DNA of 64,000 nt from Ceratodon purpureus (GCA_014871385.1 CM026428.1:15982162-16046161); one strand, 5' to 3'; shown: positions 1 through 17,716, numbered from the stretch's first letter. Notes: generated by a model from the letters alone, not told the origin. Numbers and translations: made by a program.

Positions 1-6
1 GATTAC

Positions 7-3404
<3,398 letters not shown>

Positions 3405-4330
3405 CCTCCACTAATGTCTCCCCCGCGGCCCACTCAAGAGTGCATTCTCTCCACACTAACGCACCATCACCCCCTCCTCCTGCCAGCAAAACAAATGCCC
3501 CCTCACCCTCGCTCACACACTTCCTCTCGCTACCTTGCCACGGATCCAGCAAAAGAAAACAGAAGCTCCGACTCCTTCTCACTCCACCTCTACCTCAGAC
3601 ACCCACACCACACCACACCAGTGCCCTTCCATGCACTACAAAAGCGCCCGCATTCTCACTCCTCGAGGTGAGCTGCAACGAACTCCACGTGCTGATACCT
3701 TCAAACCTCGCAACAGTGCGCAACGCTCAGCCGCCACACCTTCGCAGCATCATACAAGCTCCGGAACCAGTCCTCGCACCTTCCACCAACCACAAAGCCA
3801 CACTCTCCTCCTCCAGGCTCCTCCTCCTCCTCCTCCGGCTCTTCACGCACTACAACCGACACCAGTCGAGAAAACTAATCATTCCACAACCGCAGACGAA
3901 GCTACCTTCAAAGGCCCGCCAGCACCTTCCAAGGCCTGAGCCGGGCCCCCCTCGCCACAGAACCCGACGTAGCTCCGCCGACAGTGAGCGGTTTCCTGCA
4001 ACAAATGGCTCGTTGCAGAGGTCGTTCGGCGGTGGTGCATTCTGTCGAGTCTCGACCCAGCGGCGGTGTCGGCGTCGACGTCGGCGTCAGCACATCGACG
4101 CTGCAACAATGCCCCCTCCCTCCCTCGTCGTCGTCGATGCCTCGCAACACTGCTTGTCTCCTTTCTCTTTCGCTCTCTCTCCTCTGCGACCACACTCTTG
4201 CCTCTCTCATTGTCCCACATTGCGTCGCCCTAGAGCTCACATCTACGTCCTGCTTACACCATATCTCTCTTTTCTTACATTCTACTTTTCCTCTCGTAGA
4301 TCGCACCAAGATCTGAGCCTCCGACAACGA
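3405..4330 (-). promoter_or_regulatory. GC-rich leader/promoter flank of the kinase gene
   Basis: This stretch directly upstream of the kinase ATG is C-rich on the plus strand and has no stop-free frame that resembles a protein family. Its composition changes to AT-rich intergenic DNA near 4330. I infer 5' UTR plus core promoter. I see no convincing TATA box, and an intron in the leader is possible. Confidence 0.4.
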
Positions 4331-7300
4331 CCCCTAAACCGTCACTCTACATAAAACCAACGCCGTTTGTAGATTTGGCTGTGTTTTATGTACTCGTACT
4401 GTGGATGTTTCTGGTTACAGAATTCTTGTTTCAGTCGAACATGAGCGGGTATCAAGGGGGTAACGGAGTAGTGTAACCTGAGTATGTTGCGGGTATTTAC
4501 AGGGTAACTGCATGGTATTGAATAGGTGTCATTCGCGAAGATGCACATCGTGAGCTGCCTTCAGTTGGCTTGTTGTGTCCAATTTGTTAACAACTGTTCA
4601 GTGACGGTTTTGGGTATTGGCTTTCTTGAGAGATCTACGGATGGTAAGATTTCTCCGATGGACGGAATGGCGAGCGGGTCGTTGAAAGGTGGTAAAATCA
4701 GGCTTTATTATAATACATATAAGTTATTATTGGGGCGTTTCTTTTGTAGCAATGATATTATTGAGTCACCATATCTACTTGTTTGTGGGGCTTTGAGGAA
4801 GTTGTGTCTGTAATTTGTGTAGGTTTTTTACCTTCTTTTTTGAGCAACAATTGATATTTATCTCATTGTTGAAGAAACTCCTATGCAAGGAATATATATC
4901 AGAAGTTAAGTGTTAGTTTTTTGTTTCCAGAATGTAGGTTATGTGTGGGATATTCCTTGTGGCATAATGCATGGGAATGCTTAGAACATGAGATGTGGGT
5001 GCAGATTTGAGGTTTTTATTCTATATTCTTTTTTCTTTTTTGTTTATTTTTCATCAGGTAGAGTTGAGATTTTACGGCCGGAATCGGCATATTTGAGTAT
5101 TTGAGGGGTTGGGGCCTCTTTGGTTTTGATGAGAGTTCCTTCCAGGTTCCAGAATTTCTTGAAATTATATGTCCATGATAACCAGGGTCTTGTGGGTGTT
5201 TCTTGACCATGTGTCACTTCATTATATTGCAAAAGTTCTCTCCTCGACATACCCGTGATGAGGACCTTCTTTGAATCTTTCTATTTTTGGGACTTCAAAA
5301 CCCTCTTATTTATTTTTATATGTAGAAATATAAATGAAATATTACATTTTAGCTGTTAAATATTTACTTCGGTTCCTGTTGACATTCTGAAGCCATCAAA
5401 GAGCTGAATACAAGACTTCACTTTGCCATGGCAATTCCAAATGTTATGTTTGAAAATCTGTATTTGATTGTATGCAAATACACAATTGCAACTTCAACAG
5501 AAAACGATTCCTAAAAATCATGTTAAACAACAATAAAAGCACAGTGGGTCGCATGCTTATCAATAACCTGTGAAACATATTGTCACGTACATGTAAAATT
5601 TGTGGTAGGCAATTGAACGACCACATAAAATAGTGTAATTCTTAAAATATTCAAATAAATAAGATAAAATTACATGGTTACATTGTGAAGAATATGCAAG
5701 CAAATCTACCGTGCATCAATAGCAGTTCACCCTTGAAAAAATATTTATTATATTTGAAAAATAAAGTTTGTCTCTCCAAAGTTTAATCCATTAGTTTTTA
5801 TCTTTTCAACAAACTAAAAATAGCATTAAATGGATAAAAACAAACAAGTATCACATACAATGGTTTTTCATATTTTTGTCTTTCCATCTTTATAATTTCA
5901 AAACTTTTTGGTTCTCTTTTTTTTTAATCATTTATGAACAAACATGCTATCAATGTATGGTCTTTGATTGTATGTTACACATTAATTAAATCCAAGGAAA
6001 ATTTTAGGGTTATGAAAAAAAAATAGTGGTTTAGCATAGGCTAACAAATATATGAGAATTCTGTTTTATTTAAATAGATATGAAGTTTCAAAATATATTT
6101 ATAATCATTCAATCAATAATATAATGACTTTGAATAAAGAATCTTTATCATTATGTTCAAATCACCTCAACGGCATTTACTATTAGCATATCATTCTTTT
6201 TTCTACATGAAAGATTAGTTCAATCCGATTAACCCCTAAAATTGAAAGGCTTCAAAATTGTCAAAAGCACTCAAATCTTGCCTTTTTCAATACAAAGTGT
6301 AAGTTTTCAAGTGTTGATGTATTCTCAAGGAAACCAACTATAGAATCTAGTACTTTACTCATACATGTATATATACTCCAAATCTTAGATTCAAACTCCT
6401 TACTGTTTGTGAGATCATAATGTTCAAAGTTGGAAAAAAAAAGTTTTTTTCTCTTGTTGCATATAGATTTGAAGTGTATTTCAAAAGTAAATCAATTTCA
6501 AAAGTAAATTTGACTTGAGGCTCTTCAAATTCTTGTTCCTAAGTAGTATAGGAATATGTCTTGGCACTTTCTATCCTCATACGACCTATAAAACCTAAAG
6601 AAATGCTTGATTTTTCACATGAAGGTATGTTGAAATTCAAATACAAAGGCCAGTATTTGATAATAGAAAAGGCATGTGGAGAAATTTTGGATTGAAAATC
6701 CGAGCGGTGGTATCATGTTTTAAAACTGTATTTATTTGTACAAAAAAAAAAATTAAAATCTCAGTTTTAGGTGAGTTTTTGAAGTTTTTGTGGTCTTGTT
6801 AAAGTTAAGGAGGTTTTGAGGATAAATGAGCATATACTACAGTTTTGGGCAGATTTTAGCATGCCTTAATAGTGTTTTAAACTTTGACTACAATTATCTC
6901 CCAAAGTATGAAGAATTTTGAAGCATGAACGGTCTTGTTGAAAAGGTATGAAAGGTCTTGAATTTGGACTTTCTCATAACCTAATTTTTGGAATTTGAGA
7001 TACTCTTAACCATAGGCCATATTGTAAGTTGATAGTAGGTTTGTTTATAAATAATATAAAAAAACAAAAAACAAAAAAATTGAAGATTCTCCAGATGGAA
7101 AGATAAAATTATGATAAATTATTTCATGTGATATGTGTCTAATTTTAATCCATACAACACCATTTCTAGTGTTTTCTATTTGAAAATAAAAAAACTGAAT
7201 AAATAATATTTTTGGGAGACGAACATTATTTTTCGAAAAAATTTAAATATTCCTTCAAGAGTAAACGAACCTGTTATTGATCCACCCCTAATTTCGGTTG

Positions 7301-8700
7301 TTATCCATGTCTAATTTTAGATGAGAGTTTAATTTTGGTGGGTATATAAAAATCTTGAATAGGCCAACAAGTTTTGATGATGATCTTAGCTTGTTTGGTT
7401 AGCTTGCCTGGCTAATAAGCTAGCACTTTCAGTGTAAGTAAGGAGTGACTTAATTTCAACATCATCAGTGATTGTCCCAAAGTCAGAGAAGCGCCTGAGA
7501 CCAACATTGTAGCAATGAATTAATTAGTTCACCTACCAAGTGCTACTAAATCTTGACTAAGGTGTAGACAGATTGCAGTGCAGAGCTTATTCAAGTGGAG
7601 GTGACTCAACTCAACTTACATGTGTTCCGTTTGAATTGTATTGGATGGTGATCATGATTTCAAATGTGCTGAGAGATTGGAATTGGGGACTACCGAGGAT
7701 TTATCATTTATGACAAAGTTGTTATAGGATGGCAATTGCCTTGTATGGATTATTGGTATGGTTTATGAGCATGCCTCCTGCAAGGTCCTAATGGAAAACA
7801 ACTAAACAGCAGTGTTGAATTGATGACATATTGTACTGAAGGGCACCGGGGTGACACATCTATTGTGATGTTACAGAACAGTTTCATTCATAAGTGCACG
7901 AATGTGGGTGTCGGAATCCTACCCAGCACCGGCAACAAAAGACATATATCTGAAAGAGATACAGTCCGCGGCTTTCAACACCAAAACAACTTGAAATTGT
8001 GAAACACTGTAAGTGGCCAGGTTTGCCAGTTCCTTGCAGACAAAATATCAGCACAACAATGTCTTTCCTACCAAAAAGACATAGAAAAGCAATTGGATCC
8101 TTGAGGAAAAATTAATCAAAACATTGGACATAGGGGCATAGTTAGAAGACCCATATGGAAACTTTGACCATTTCCATTACAACTACTATTTTTTTTTAAA
8201 TGAATGATGAAAATATTTTAGAATGACTATCTATTTTTAATGTTTTTATATGAATACAAGTGAGAATGTTGTAGATGTGCCAAGTAAATTTATGTGTAAA
8301 TACACCATAACTTCAATTTTACCTTTTTACCAAAATAAATTTATATTAATGTAATCTTCAAATAGATGCAAGGATGTCCTCACTCTAGTAGAAATAATGC
8401 TGCAAATCTTGAACACCAACTTACTGCATCTGAATATATATGATATCATGATATTATATAACAGTAATTTAGACATTTTTTTTTTTACCTATGATTTTTA
8501 GACATTAACTTAATTATTTTTATCCTTCATAATTTGAAAATCTCTGTTGTTGTTAGTATAGAGTATTAAAACAAGTTTAAGCCAATAATAGTTTGTTGAA
8601 TGGATCAATTTTGAATGAACTAGATTATGCCCTGATAAAATCACAGTATGTGCATTGATGCATTCAAAGTTCAATCCATGAGTTAGAACCTAGTTCTAGA
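4331..8700. other. AT-rich intergenic DNA
   Basis: I see no gene, tRNA or structured repeat that I can support here. The stretch is A/T-rich with homopolymer runs. The short open frames, such as 4526-4813 on the plus strand, look random and match no family I recognise. Confidence 0.6.
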
Positions 8701-8707
8701 ATTCAAA

Positions 8708-9207
8708 CTAATTAATTATGCAGAGGCTGAAGTCCAAGGTCATCTCTATGTATAATTTAATTATACATAAACATATAAATACTACTACTAAAGTATTATA
8801 TAATATCATATGTATCAACATTGTTCTTCAACTATAAGTACTACTCCCTCCGTCTCACTAAAAGAGCATGGTTTGGTAAAATAATCTATCTCAAAAAAAA
8901 GTGGTTTCTAAATTTGGCCAAAATATTTCTAAGTTTAACCAACTTGTTTCTAAATTTGGCAACTTATTTCTAACTTTGGCATTTTTTCTAAATTTGTCCA
9001 ACTTTTTCTAAATTTAGAAATATCCTTAAATATGCTATTATTAGCAAACCATGCTCTTTTAGTGAGACGGAGGGAGTATATAATATCATATGTATCAACT
9101 TTGTTCTTCAATTATATACGAATGTATCATAAAATATCATTCGTCACTGTAAATGCGAAGAGTAGCAAAACCCTAGTTAATTATGCAGGGGCTGAAGTCC
9201 AATGTCA
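8708..9207. repeat. Two pairs of direct repeats bracketing the Stowaway MITE
   Basis: Pair A is a 35-bp segment around TTAATTATGCAGAGGCTGAA at 8708-8742, repeated with a few changes at 9173-9207. Pair B is a 38-bp segment around TATAATATCATATGTATCAA at 8799-8836, repeated at about 9077-9115, starting right at the MITE edge. The order is A-B-MITE-B-A with all copies in the same direction. The two pairs have different spacings, so a single tandem duplication does not explain them. Confidence 0.7.
8844..9076. mobile_element. Stowaway-type (Tc1/mariner-like) MITE, 233 bp
   Basis: The element starts CTCCCTCCGTCTCACTAAAA and ends with the reverse complement. The arms match over about 31 bp and are flanked by TA on both sides (8842-8843 and 9077-9078), the target duplication of Tc1/mariner elements. 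CTCCCTCCGTC is the well-known Stowaway terminus. The interior is AT-rich, with four or five degenerate repeats of a TTTCTAAATTTGG-like word and no coding capacity. It is non-autonomous; any mobilising transposase would come from elsewhere. Confidence 0.93.
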
Positions 9208-10221
9208 AAGTTGGGTGGGGGCAAATTCTAAAGGACAATTGTACATTACATAAGAGATTCTATACTATGACCCTCTGCTATCTCAAGGATTTGAGAAATG
9301 ACTAATTACATGATTTTTCTTACCTTTGAAAATTTTATTTCTAATTTCACAAAAATAAATCAATATTAATGTTGACCATTTGGATTGTGATTTTGAAAGA
9401 AAAAAATCATAAAAAAATAAAAGGTCTGATGACATGAGTTTGAAAATCCTTCCATGACATGATATTGAACATCCCTCCATGACATGATATTTTTGAGATT
9501 CCTACACGTGTCATACACATCTAAGGTCTTAAAAAAAAACCAACTAAAGTAGTCTCTATTGTGATGGAAAATTACCTCCACTTTGTATTGTGCAAAAATC
9601 TCATTTCACAAGAAATCAAATTGAGATTCTTAATTTTTTTTTCACTTCTAATTTCAAACTTATTTTCATTAGAAATGATATTTTTAAATGGGAGATGTCA
9701 AGGATTCAATCTCATTTATTGTATCAAACTACATTTTTTTTCTTTTGAAAGATTAGTGATGGAAAATGTGTAAATATTCATTAAATTATTATAATTGACC
9801 ACTCAATTTGCAAGAAAAAACTTTTATCGCAGAAATTTTGAAGGTACCATGGGATTCACTGGGCGTATCCACAAGCATAATCTAGCCTAATGATCTTAAA
9901 GTTCATAATTTACAAATACTTAAGGGATTTGAGGAGAAGACAATTTTGTGCATATATAATTCAAAAATTGATGAAAAGTGCTACATATTATTTATTGAGT
10001 ATAATAGTTTTTTAACAATGATGTGGAAATTCAATTTTGACATTAGTTTGTTGAAAATGGCTTCTTAGTATAATACTATGTCCTAAAAACTTGGTGGTCT
10101 CAAAGTAGTGAATCTCTATGTGTATTCACAAAATCAAACTCATCATGGAACCTCTAAGTTTTCAAGGCACCTCGGTTATGTAACTCCTTTAGAGGATTTC
10201 TCCATTCTCCGAAACAAACCT
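9208..10221. other. AT-rich intergenic DNA up to the CACTA element
   Basis: Apart from the 25-bp tandem repeat, I see no gene or mobile element. Short open frames are AT-driven and unsupported. Confidence 0.55.
9447..9496. repeat. Two-unit 25-bp tandem repeat
   Basis: Two adjacent 25-bp units share the core CCATGACATGATATT, with small differences at their ends. No function is suggested. Confidence 0.6.
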
Positions 10222-10252
10222 CACTAGTGGAAATTGGCCACAACTACACTGA
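10222..10252 (+). repeat. CACTA left terminal inverted repeat
   Basis: This about 31-bp terminus starts CACTAGTGGAAATTGGCCAC and ends in ACTACACTGA. It pairs with 23035-23065 with a few mismatches and is the expected transposase-binding end. Confidence 0.93.
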
Positions 10253-11054
10253 GGGAGAACACCAGGAATTCGAAATGGTGCTCATCTATTAAAATTAGAG
10301 CCCATTCATTGGAGAATGAGATTTTTTGGTGTACATGGTTTTAATACGCCATGGTCAGCGAGTGTTGGGCACAGTAGCAGATTCCCCCAAATGCATTGGC
10401 CAATCAGGGCACGGGAAGTTTTCTGCGGCTGTCAGGGGACGCACGTTTTGGGGCTGCAAGTCCGGGAAATGACTTCAGTTTAACTTTCTCGTGTAACCGA
10501 GTCTGTTGGAAGTAAAAGTTTGGAAAATTACAATATGGTTGTATGAACCCGAGACATTCGATGGATGAAGTTCGAAAAGTGGGTGCGGTTAAGGTAAATG
10601 GAACATTACCGATGTTGGGTTGGGGGTAAACTGGTTGGATGGTCGCTACTTTCTTTGGTTATGGGATATTGGCTGTTTCAAAGAAAAATCATGGACATTG
10701 ATGATCCAATAGGAGAAATGTAGGGCTGGGTAGATTGAAATGCATACACGTCAAAGTTTTAAATGTGTCCACTTTAACAGTTTGAATGTACGCGATTAGT
10801 TTTGAGATTCTCAGTTCGGATTTCAAGGTTGTCCATTTTTCTTGCATAATATTATCTGAATCAAGCTTTGCCGCGGCACAAGACACAAGAGATGTCTAAA
10901 CTAACGAAGCATCATCTACCCTCACCGAACGATACTACACTTTGCTCTCACCCTTCCTCTACATACTGGCCCGAAAGTTGCAAGCAGTACTTCGACCAGC
11001 CTGCGTATTTACAAACGTTCGATCACTATTACGCTGCTTAAAGTTCCCACATTC

Positions 11055-11360
11055 CTACAGATCCTCCAGCAAATCGGCTACTGCTTGCAGGTGACTCAGC
11101 TCCGTGGTTATCTTCGCCTTAGCCTCAGTGGCCTTCTTCTCTGCTGCAGCTAACGAGACTGAAAACCAGCAACGAACCTGCAAGGAGCTGATGAGAAGGA
11201 GACCAGACGAGAACGGTGAAGACGCAAACACAAAGAAACTGATTCCTGCAAATGCATTCCAGACACTTATATGGTTGGGAGCAGGGAGAAATGGCAAGTG
11301 GGGGAGAGAGCGGGAGGGGGGGGGGGGGTGGGCCGTCATTGTGGGACGAGACTGTCCCAT
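11055..11360 (-). CDS. Small open frame near the CACTA left end, unrecognised
   Basis: A 101-codon open frame opens with Pro-rich sequence, has a hydrophobic middle (about residues 35-70) and ends in an Ala/Glu/Lys-rich helix-like tail. Internal CAG-GT sites suggest it could be a terminal exon of a longer transcript. I recognise no family. It may simply be chance coding in a GC-richer patch of the transposon. Confidence 0.2.
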   Translation of the reverse strand: MGQSRPTMTAHPPPPSRSLPHLPFLPAPNHISVWNAFAGISFFVFASSPFSSGLLLISSLQVRCWFSVSLAAAEKKATEAKAKITTELSHLQAVADLLEDL

Positions 11361-12428
11361 CTCATAAGGCTAAAAAGTGGTGGACATGAATCAAATCATA
11401 ACAAGTGTGTCACATTGCATAACCAACATTATGATCCTTTCATGATGACTGTGATACGCCCATTACTCTGGGATACACATATCATCTCACTGTCACTACT
11501 GATGTGATGCTCTTACAACAAAGTAGTAAGTTACGATAGGGCATTAGTGAAATGCAAATAAGTTGGGACCATGGGTCTAGGAATTAAAAAATAAGTTTGT
11601 CACATACCTCTATGCTGCGTCCAAGCAGCGGACCATGCAAGTCCCGTTCTACAATGACTGTCATCTAAAATTGTGTAAGTCTAACCCCGGAGAAACCTTG
11701 ACAATGTATTGCTCAGTCCTCATAATCCACGAGCTCGCTTCAGCACAGAGTGTGTGAATAATGGTACTCAACATTCATTGTTTCATCTACATAGCAAAAC
11801 GGATGGAAGATAATCAGAGTCGCTGAGGAGGAGGGAATGGAGTACAATCCAGTCTTAAGAGCCCTAGGCAAAGAAAATCACGAACATGTGAATATAACTG
11901 ACAATACCCGTCAAAGAAAAAACAGCACCTTATTAGAGAAACCTGCGAATGACCCTGTCGTGCAAGTCCTGTAAATTCATGAATATTTCAATCAGCATAG
12001 CAAAACGGGAAGGTATCATGGAAACGCTGACAAGAACCAGACGAGAATGGAAATCTAAAAAAAACAGAGACGGTTTAGGTGATTCTGTATAACAAGCACT
12101 CTAAACTACCACGAACAAATAAAGAATCAAGCCTCTACCGAACTCAGATGGTAGACACCTCGAACTAATGATCAAGTACAGTGAGGTAGCTATTTAGAAG
12201 ATAGTGAATTAGATTCAAAGTTTATTGTGTGAACGACCTGGTTTCAGAAACAACATAATGAAATTGAGGCAAAAGTTGAAAGAAGGCCCTAACTATATAA
12301 TTGTAAAAACTGACTGGAAGCGAAATACATTGAATAAAAACTAGAGCATTTGAATCGCAGGGACTATAAAATAGAGGACATAGGCATCGGCATCCCTACT
12401 TACCAAGGTTTAGGTGTTGTCCAGGCGG

Positions 12429-15400
12429 TTACTCCACGTACTGGATCTCATACTCGTCCTCGAACTGAGTGTCATCTAGGTGGCGTTCGTCTTCTGGGTG
12501 CTCGCCCTCGTGAATGAAGCGATTAACTTGGTCTGCGACAAATACCTCGGGTGGATCCTCTTCAGCTGCTGCCTGTGCGGAACTCAGACCCGGAATACCA
12601 ACAGACCGCGTGCTCAACGTTGGTCTTCCTAATCCAGTGGCTCCAAAAATACGTACATCACGGTGTCCTTCGATTCGCTTACTCCTGGGATCATGACGTA
12701 AAACGACTTTCCATGCAGGGTCGCTCTGATCGTCCATGAAAAAAACTTGAGAGACAGTAGAAGGGAAACCGTAAGGATTGTCCTTATCGGCAGACTCTCT
12801 TGATGAGTAATTTACGATCCAGAATCCGTTTCGATCTTTCTTAACCACTCTGCACCCTTGATCTCGAGATTTAATCCAAGATCCCTCCATAAGGACACAG
12901 TTTACGCCCATGTATGTTACAAGAATGATGTTCCTCAAGATCCCAACATCTATCTTTGTGCAGATTGGTGTTGGGGGGATTGTAGCAATTCCGCAGTCAA
13001 AGGCTACTGTAGATGGAGAGGTCTCATGATTGCATGTATAATGACAACCATATGCCCACATTGAGTTGAAAGTCCACGCGTGTTGAGAAGGAGAGCAATG
13101 CAAGGACTCTAATTCGCGTGACACTGGAAATCCGTCATCCTTAAGCCTTCGCACATGGTCGTTCAGCCAGACTGCAAATTTTGGGAACGGATCAGCAAGG
13201 TGAGCAGGGTATACTACCTGAGTTCGCAGGTTCCTTGCGAGGGAGTTCAAGAACGCAGTCCTCTGAAGCTTATATCCACGCCGCTGTTCTGACCACTCCC
13301 TGGTCCACCATTGCAGCCAACATGTTAATTGTAAGCTATGTCACTTGTAATTAAAAAAACTAGCACAAATACCAGCGAAAACATAACTGAAGATAGAGGC
13401 GGCATAATTTACTCACTCAAGCAACTCCTCAGTATGGACGCTGTGCCTGATCACATAATCGTGGATTTTGTCAAGCTCCAGATCACTCAGCCTTTTCGGT
13501 GTTGGTTTACCCAACAAACACTCTCCAGAGTCTCGTAATTCCTCCTCAGGATCCCAAACTCTACTCTTTGTGTGTTCGTATAGAGAAAAATACTCAGTGC
13601 AGAAGCCTTAGCTTTCGTCTATCATGTAGCCACTAGCCATTCCAGCTTCTGGTTTCGATTTATCCCTTACATATCTAGTCAAAACCCCCAAGTATCTCTC
13701 TATAGGATAACACTAGCGGGCATGGACAGGACCACAAATTTCCAACTCGTCTACTAAATGCACAACTAGATGAGTCATAATGTCAAAAAATCCTGGCGGA
13801 AAATTAAGCTCCAAGAGGCAAAGTACCTCGGCTGCATGTGTACGGAGCAGTTCAATTTCGGAGGTCTTTATCACCTTAGCACAAATGCGCTGGAACAGGT
13901 GCCCAAGCCTAATGATTGTTTCTCGAACCCCCCTGGATAGACTGTTTCGTACCGCTGCAGGTAAAATTTGTTGGATCAGAATGTCGTGGTCATGGCTTTT
14001 TAAGCCATGCAATCTTTTCTCACCAACATGTCTCGTCAGTGTGCTACTATACCCACTAGGAACTTTGGTATCAGACACAAGAGTGATGAAGTTGTTCTTT
14101 TCTGACTCGGTGAAGACGTACGGAGCTTTTGGTTTGATGTACGTCCCTGAATTGCTCTGTCTAAGATGCAAATTCCTCATCTTCCCCGCTTCAGCCATAT
14201 CCAGACGCGTTGAGAGTGCGTCCTTGTCCCCAAACAGATGCTTGATTAGGTTGTCGCTCACGTTGCGCTCGATGTGCATTACATCCAGCGTGTTCCGAAT
14301 TCGCAACTCCTGACACAATACATAACAAAAAAACACCATTAATTTAGTCATGGTTTCAATTTACTATGGTCTTTCACCAAAGCCAGACCTCGGTGTTTTG
14401 ATCAACAATCATGTACTCTAAATAAATGCTACAAGCCAAGCCTGCTTCTTGTACACTCCTAGGGATCATGGAAGGGATGACGCATGGTTGTTTCCCTTCA
14501 GTACCTGGACAGCCCTTGACTGTGCACTCTGTCGTCCAAGTGTGTGCTACAAGTCGAATTGACTCGGCAGTGTCACGAATACAGGCAAGGTAGAAAGGTC
14601 TCCCAAAAAAAACATGTAACGGGTGAATCCAATGAGAGTTAGCATATCAGGTATAACAACGTAGTGGTGTCATAGTATCTCTGTCATCGGTGTGCAGGCA
14701 CAAACACTCGAAGGTTTCGCGATAGAGGAAAGGTGATCGGTTTGTACATATTTCGGTACCATCATGGCACTATAATCATAGGATCTCGTTCACATGTTTG
14801 CTTACGACTACGTTACTCACGGCCACATCAGATTATTCCAAACGGAGAAACCTCACGGCATTCTAAAATGTCCACAAGACTAGATTACAAAGCCACAACC
14901 AACTCTACGTTACAAGCAATCTGCTTGTGCCATGTTCTCCATAGCTCTGAGACTTTGATTACCGAAGCCATTTATTTCACGTGATTCAGAATCGAGCCAA
15001 ATCTAGAATGACAATCCAAAAAACAGTAATCGGGATAGACCACTATCACAGACGTTCAGAAAATGAAAATCAACGAGGCCCCTCTAGCTTACTTAACCGC
15101 AATCCGTTAATCTCTACAGTTCAAACCTAGAATTTTGACCACTCAATCAAGTTTCACACTTCGAACACGAAAGGCGATGAATTGATCTTAAACAGAGTTA
15201 GAGGAGCTTACAGGACACATCTCATGCACAGACGACATCCGAATGGGCTTCAAGCCGAACAGGCAACGAGCGAGATGCGACAATTTCAAGAATCAACTAG
15301 CGATAAATCAAGAAATCCTCTTGGCTGTCCAGTTGATTCCACAAAGCAGGGCTGGATCAGGTGGTGACTTACTTTCCAATAAGGTAAGCGGAATAGGCAT

Positions 15401-17330
15401 GAAATCCTCTTGATGCCGAAACGACGTGCTGGGTCGGAAGACGCTGGAGTAGCTCCCAGATGCACCCAAGACTCCCGAAGTCCTCCCCAGCTGATAATCT
15501 CCTCTGATGTCACTTTGTTGGGCGGCCCCTGCAGTTCTGGCACGCCATGAAATTCAGCAGTAGGTGCTCTCCAGGGGTGCCCACAGGGAAGGAAACGACG
15601 ATATTGATTATCATACACATTCTTGTGTAACGCTAATGATCTTCTTGAAATCGTGTTTTCTCCACATATGAGACAGCCTCTATATCCCTTTGTAACACAG
15701 CCAGCCACTATACCATTTGCAGGAAAATCATGCATGGTCCAAAGCAAAATAGCTTTCATGTTGAATTGTGCACTTCCTTGATAAATTGCAGCATCATCCG
15801 TGGGCACTCCAGTGTTCTATAGAACCTGCAATTCCTCGAGTAATGGCTGAAGATAAGTGTCAAAGTTCTCCCCCGTGACACTCTTCTTCTGAGGAATTGT
15901 GAGGCTCAACATCATGAAGTGCTTCTTTGTCGTCATCCAAGGAGGCAGATTATAATTCAGTAACAATACGGGCCACGTACTCCAAGTGGAGCGCTTGATT
16001 GAGAACGGATTTACGCCGTCTGTAGCCAGTCCAAGACGCAGATTTCGTGCTTCAAAGGCAAATTCACTATGCCATTTCCAGTTCACAAACTTCCATTGAT
16101 GAGAATCAACTGCCCCGCGCATGATCCCGTCCTCACTTGTGTGCCTCTGGTGCCAGGTCATAAACGATGCTTGCAACGGCGTGCTGTACATGCGTTGCAA
16201 TCTGGGAATCAACGGAAAGTGTCGAAGTACCTTGACTGGAACGAGCGATTTCCCCACGCGCTTGTATCGTTCAGCGTTACAAACTGGGCAAAGCACTAAG
16301 TCTTTGTACTGATCCCCTCTAAACAGAACGCATGTGCTTGAACCGGGACAACAATGAATTGTCTCGTAAGCTAGACCAAGCTGCTTCAGTATCTTCGAGG
16401 CCTGATACTCGTTGGGTGGAAGAGAGTTACAAGAGGGCAGCAAATTCTTATTCAGAATTGCAAATATCTCATTGATCAACATATTAGACGCATTGTGCGT
16501 TCGCAGGCAATTCAACAATAGCAACGTATCCCCCAGCTGAGTCAGTCCGGACCCTGCGAACAATGGAGTACGTGCACTGTCCTCTAATACCTGTTGGCGT
16601 GTAGGTGGCACATTCTCCATAGCTGGTAAGTCGTCGTCTGCCAGTGCATCATCACAGCCCATGTTTTCCTCTTCGTTCATTTCTTCGCGTCTCTCTCTAT
16701 GAGCTCCCTCCATCTCCATAGGGTCTTCGGCTACTCCTGGCATCCCCTCATCTCTCCCTTCGTCCTCATGGACTGACTCGCCCTCAACCTGATCATCCGC
16801 GTTGCCGATTTGTGCAACTAATCCATCATACACATGGAAGGTGTGCTGCACCATTCCATGCATATCCATCCCGGCATCGAGTTGCCTATCATGTTCCAGC
16901 ACGAAACCCTCACCACGCTGCCCGAATTTCTCTCTGATGTTAGTGTCCCACTCAATGTCGGAGTCATCAGCATCGAAGCCCTAGCATGAACATTCTTTGT
17001 TAGATCAGACGCATGTACATTACAACTTGACATAAACAGGTACAACCTAACAATTCAAAAAATCATTATGCAACGAAACCAACGCACCTGCGTCGATCCC
17101 CTGTTTCTCGGATGTCTGCCGTATGTCTTGAGGTGCTCACGAACTACTCCACGGTACCGCAAAGACCTAATTGAAGAACAACAGACGTTGCAAGGACACG
17201 TTCTTTTCCATGCACAATTACGACCACCTAGGAGCTCCTCCCGGAAGAGCAGTTTCGCATCGCGTTGTGCACATCGTCTCCTGTCATGCAACGGCAGTCT
17301 CAATCCCGCATCCATTGCCTCTAACACCGC
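12429..17330 (-). pseudogene. CACTA transposase (TNP2/TNPD type), interrupted by stop codons
   Basis: Segments in transcription order: 17330-17088 has a Cys/His transposase-associated motif (CPCNVCC...VREHL); about 16980-15817 and 15807-15373 carry the TNP2 catalytic region; 14309 onward begins ELRIRNTLDVMHIERN and continues into the DUF4218 region; 13250-12429 is a DUF4216-like C-terminal part ending in an acidic tail. One clear intron is 14310-15372 (AAA|GTAAGT ... GTCAG|GAG). Two in-frame stops break the DUF4218 end: TAG at 13713-13715, after GPVHAR where the family has Trp, and TAA at 13608-13610, just before GFCTEY. Coding similarity continues through both and resumes in the exon containing QWWTREWSEQRRG. 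The family cuts and pastes CACTA DNA in the nucleus. This copy should be inactive unless the stops are bypassed. Confidence 0.85.
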
Positions 17331-17716
17331 GGCTCCGCCCCCTCCGTCATAAACATGTTCTCCTCGAATTACAAGTACCTAAAGCACATGGTTCCGGATC
17401 ATGACTGGAGATGTCTTGCGGGTTCATGATGTGGACACTGACAGAATACATCCACATCCAGAGTAAATCCTCAGCAGTCACATCCCACATCAGACTGTGG
17501 ACAGGTACACTATACACAATTGGAATCCGCAGAAAATTGCAACAAGCTTTATTAATAACATCAGCGACTCGTCCCCGATGAGAAACTCAAGTGGCGAGAC
17601 TCAAACACTCTTTTGCCTGAATCAGATGCCATCGATCTAATGAGTCCCCCATAATTACTGCTGCTCCGTCACATTTCTAGAGACTTCGCTATCCACGGTG
17701 AGTAGACTGCACTCCC

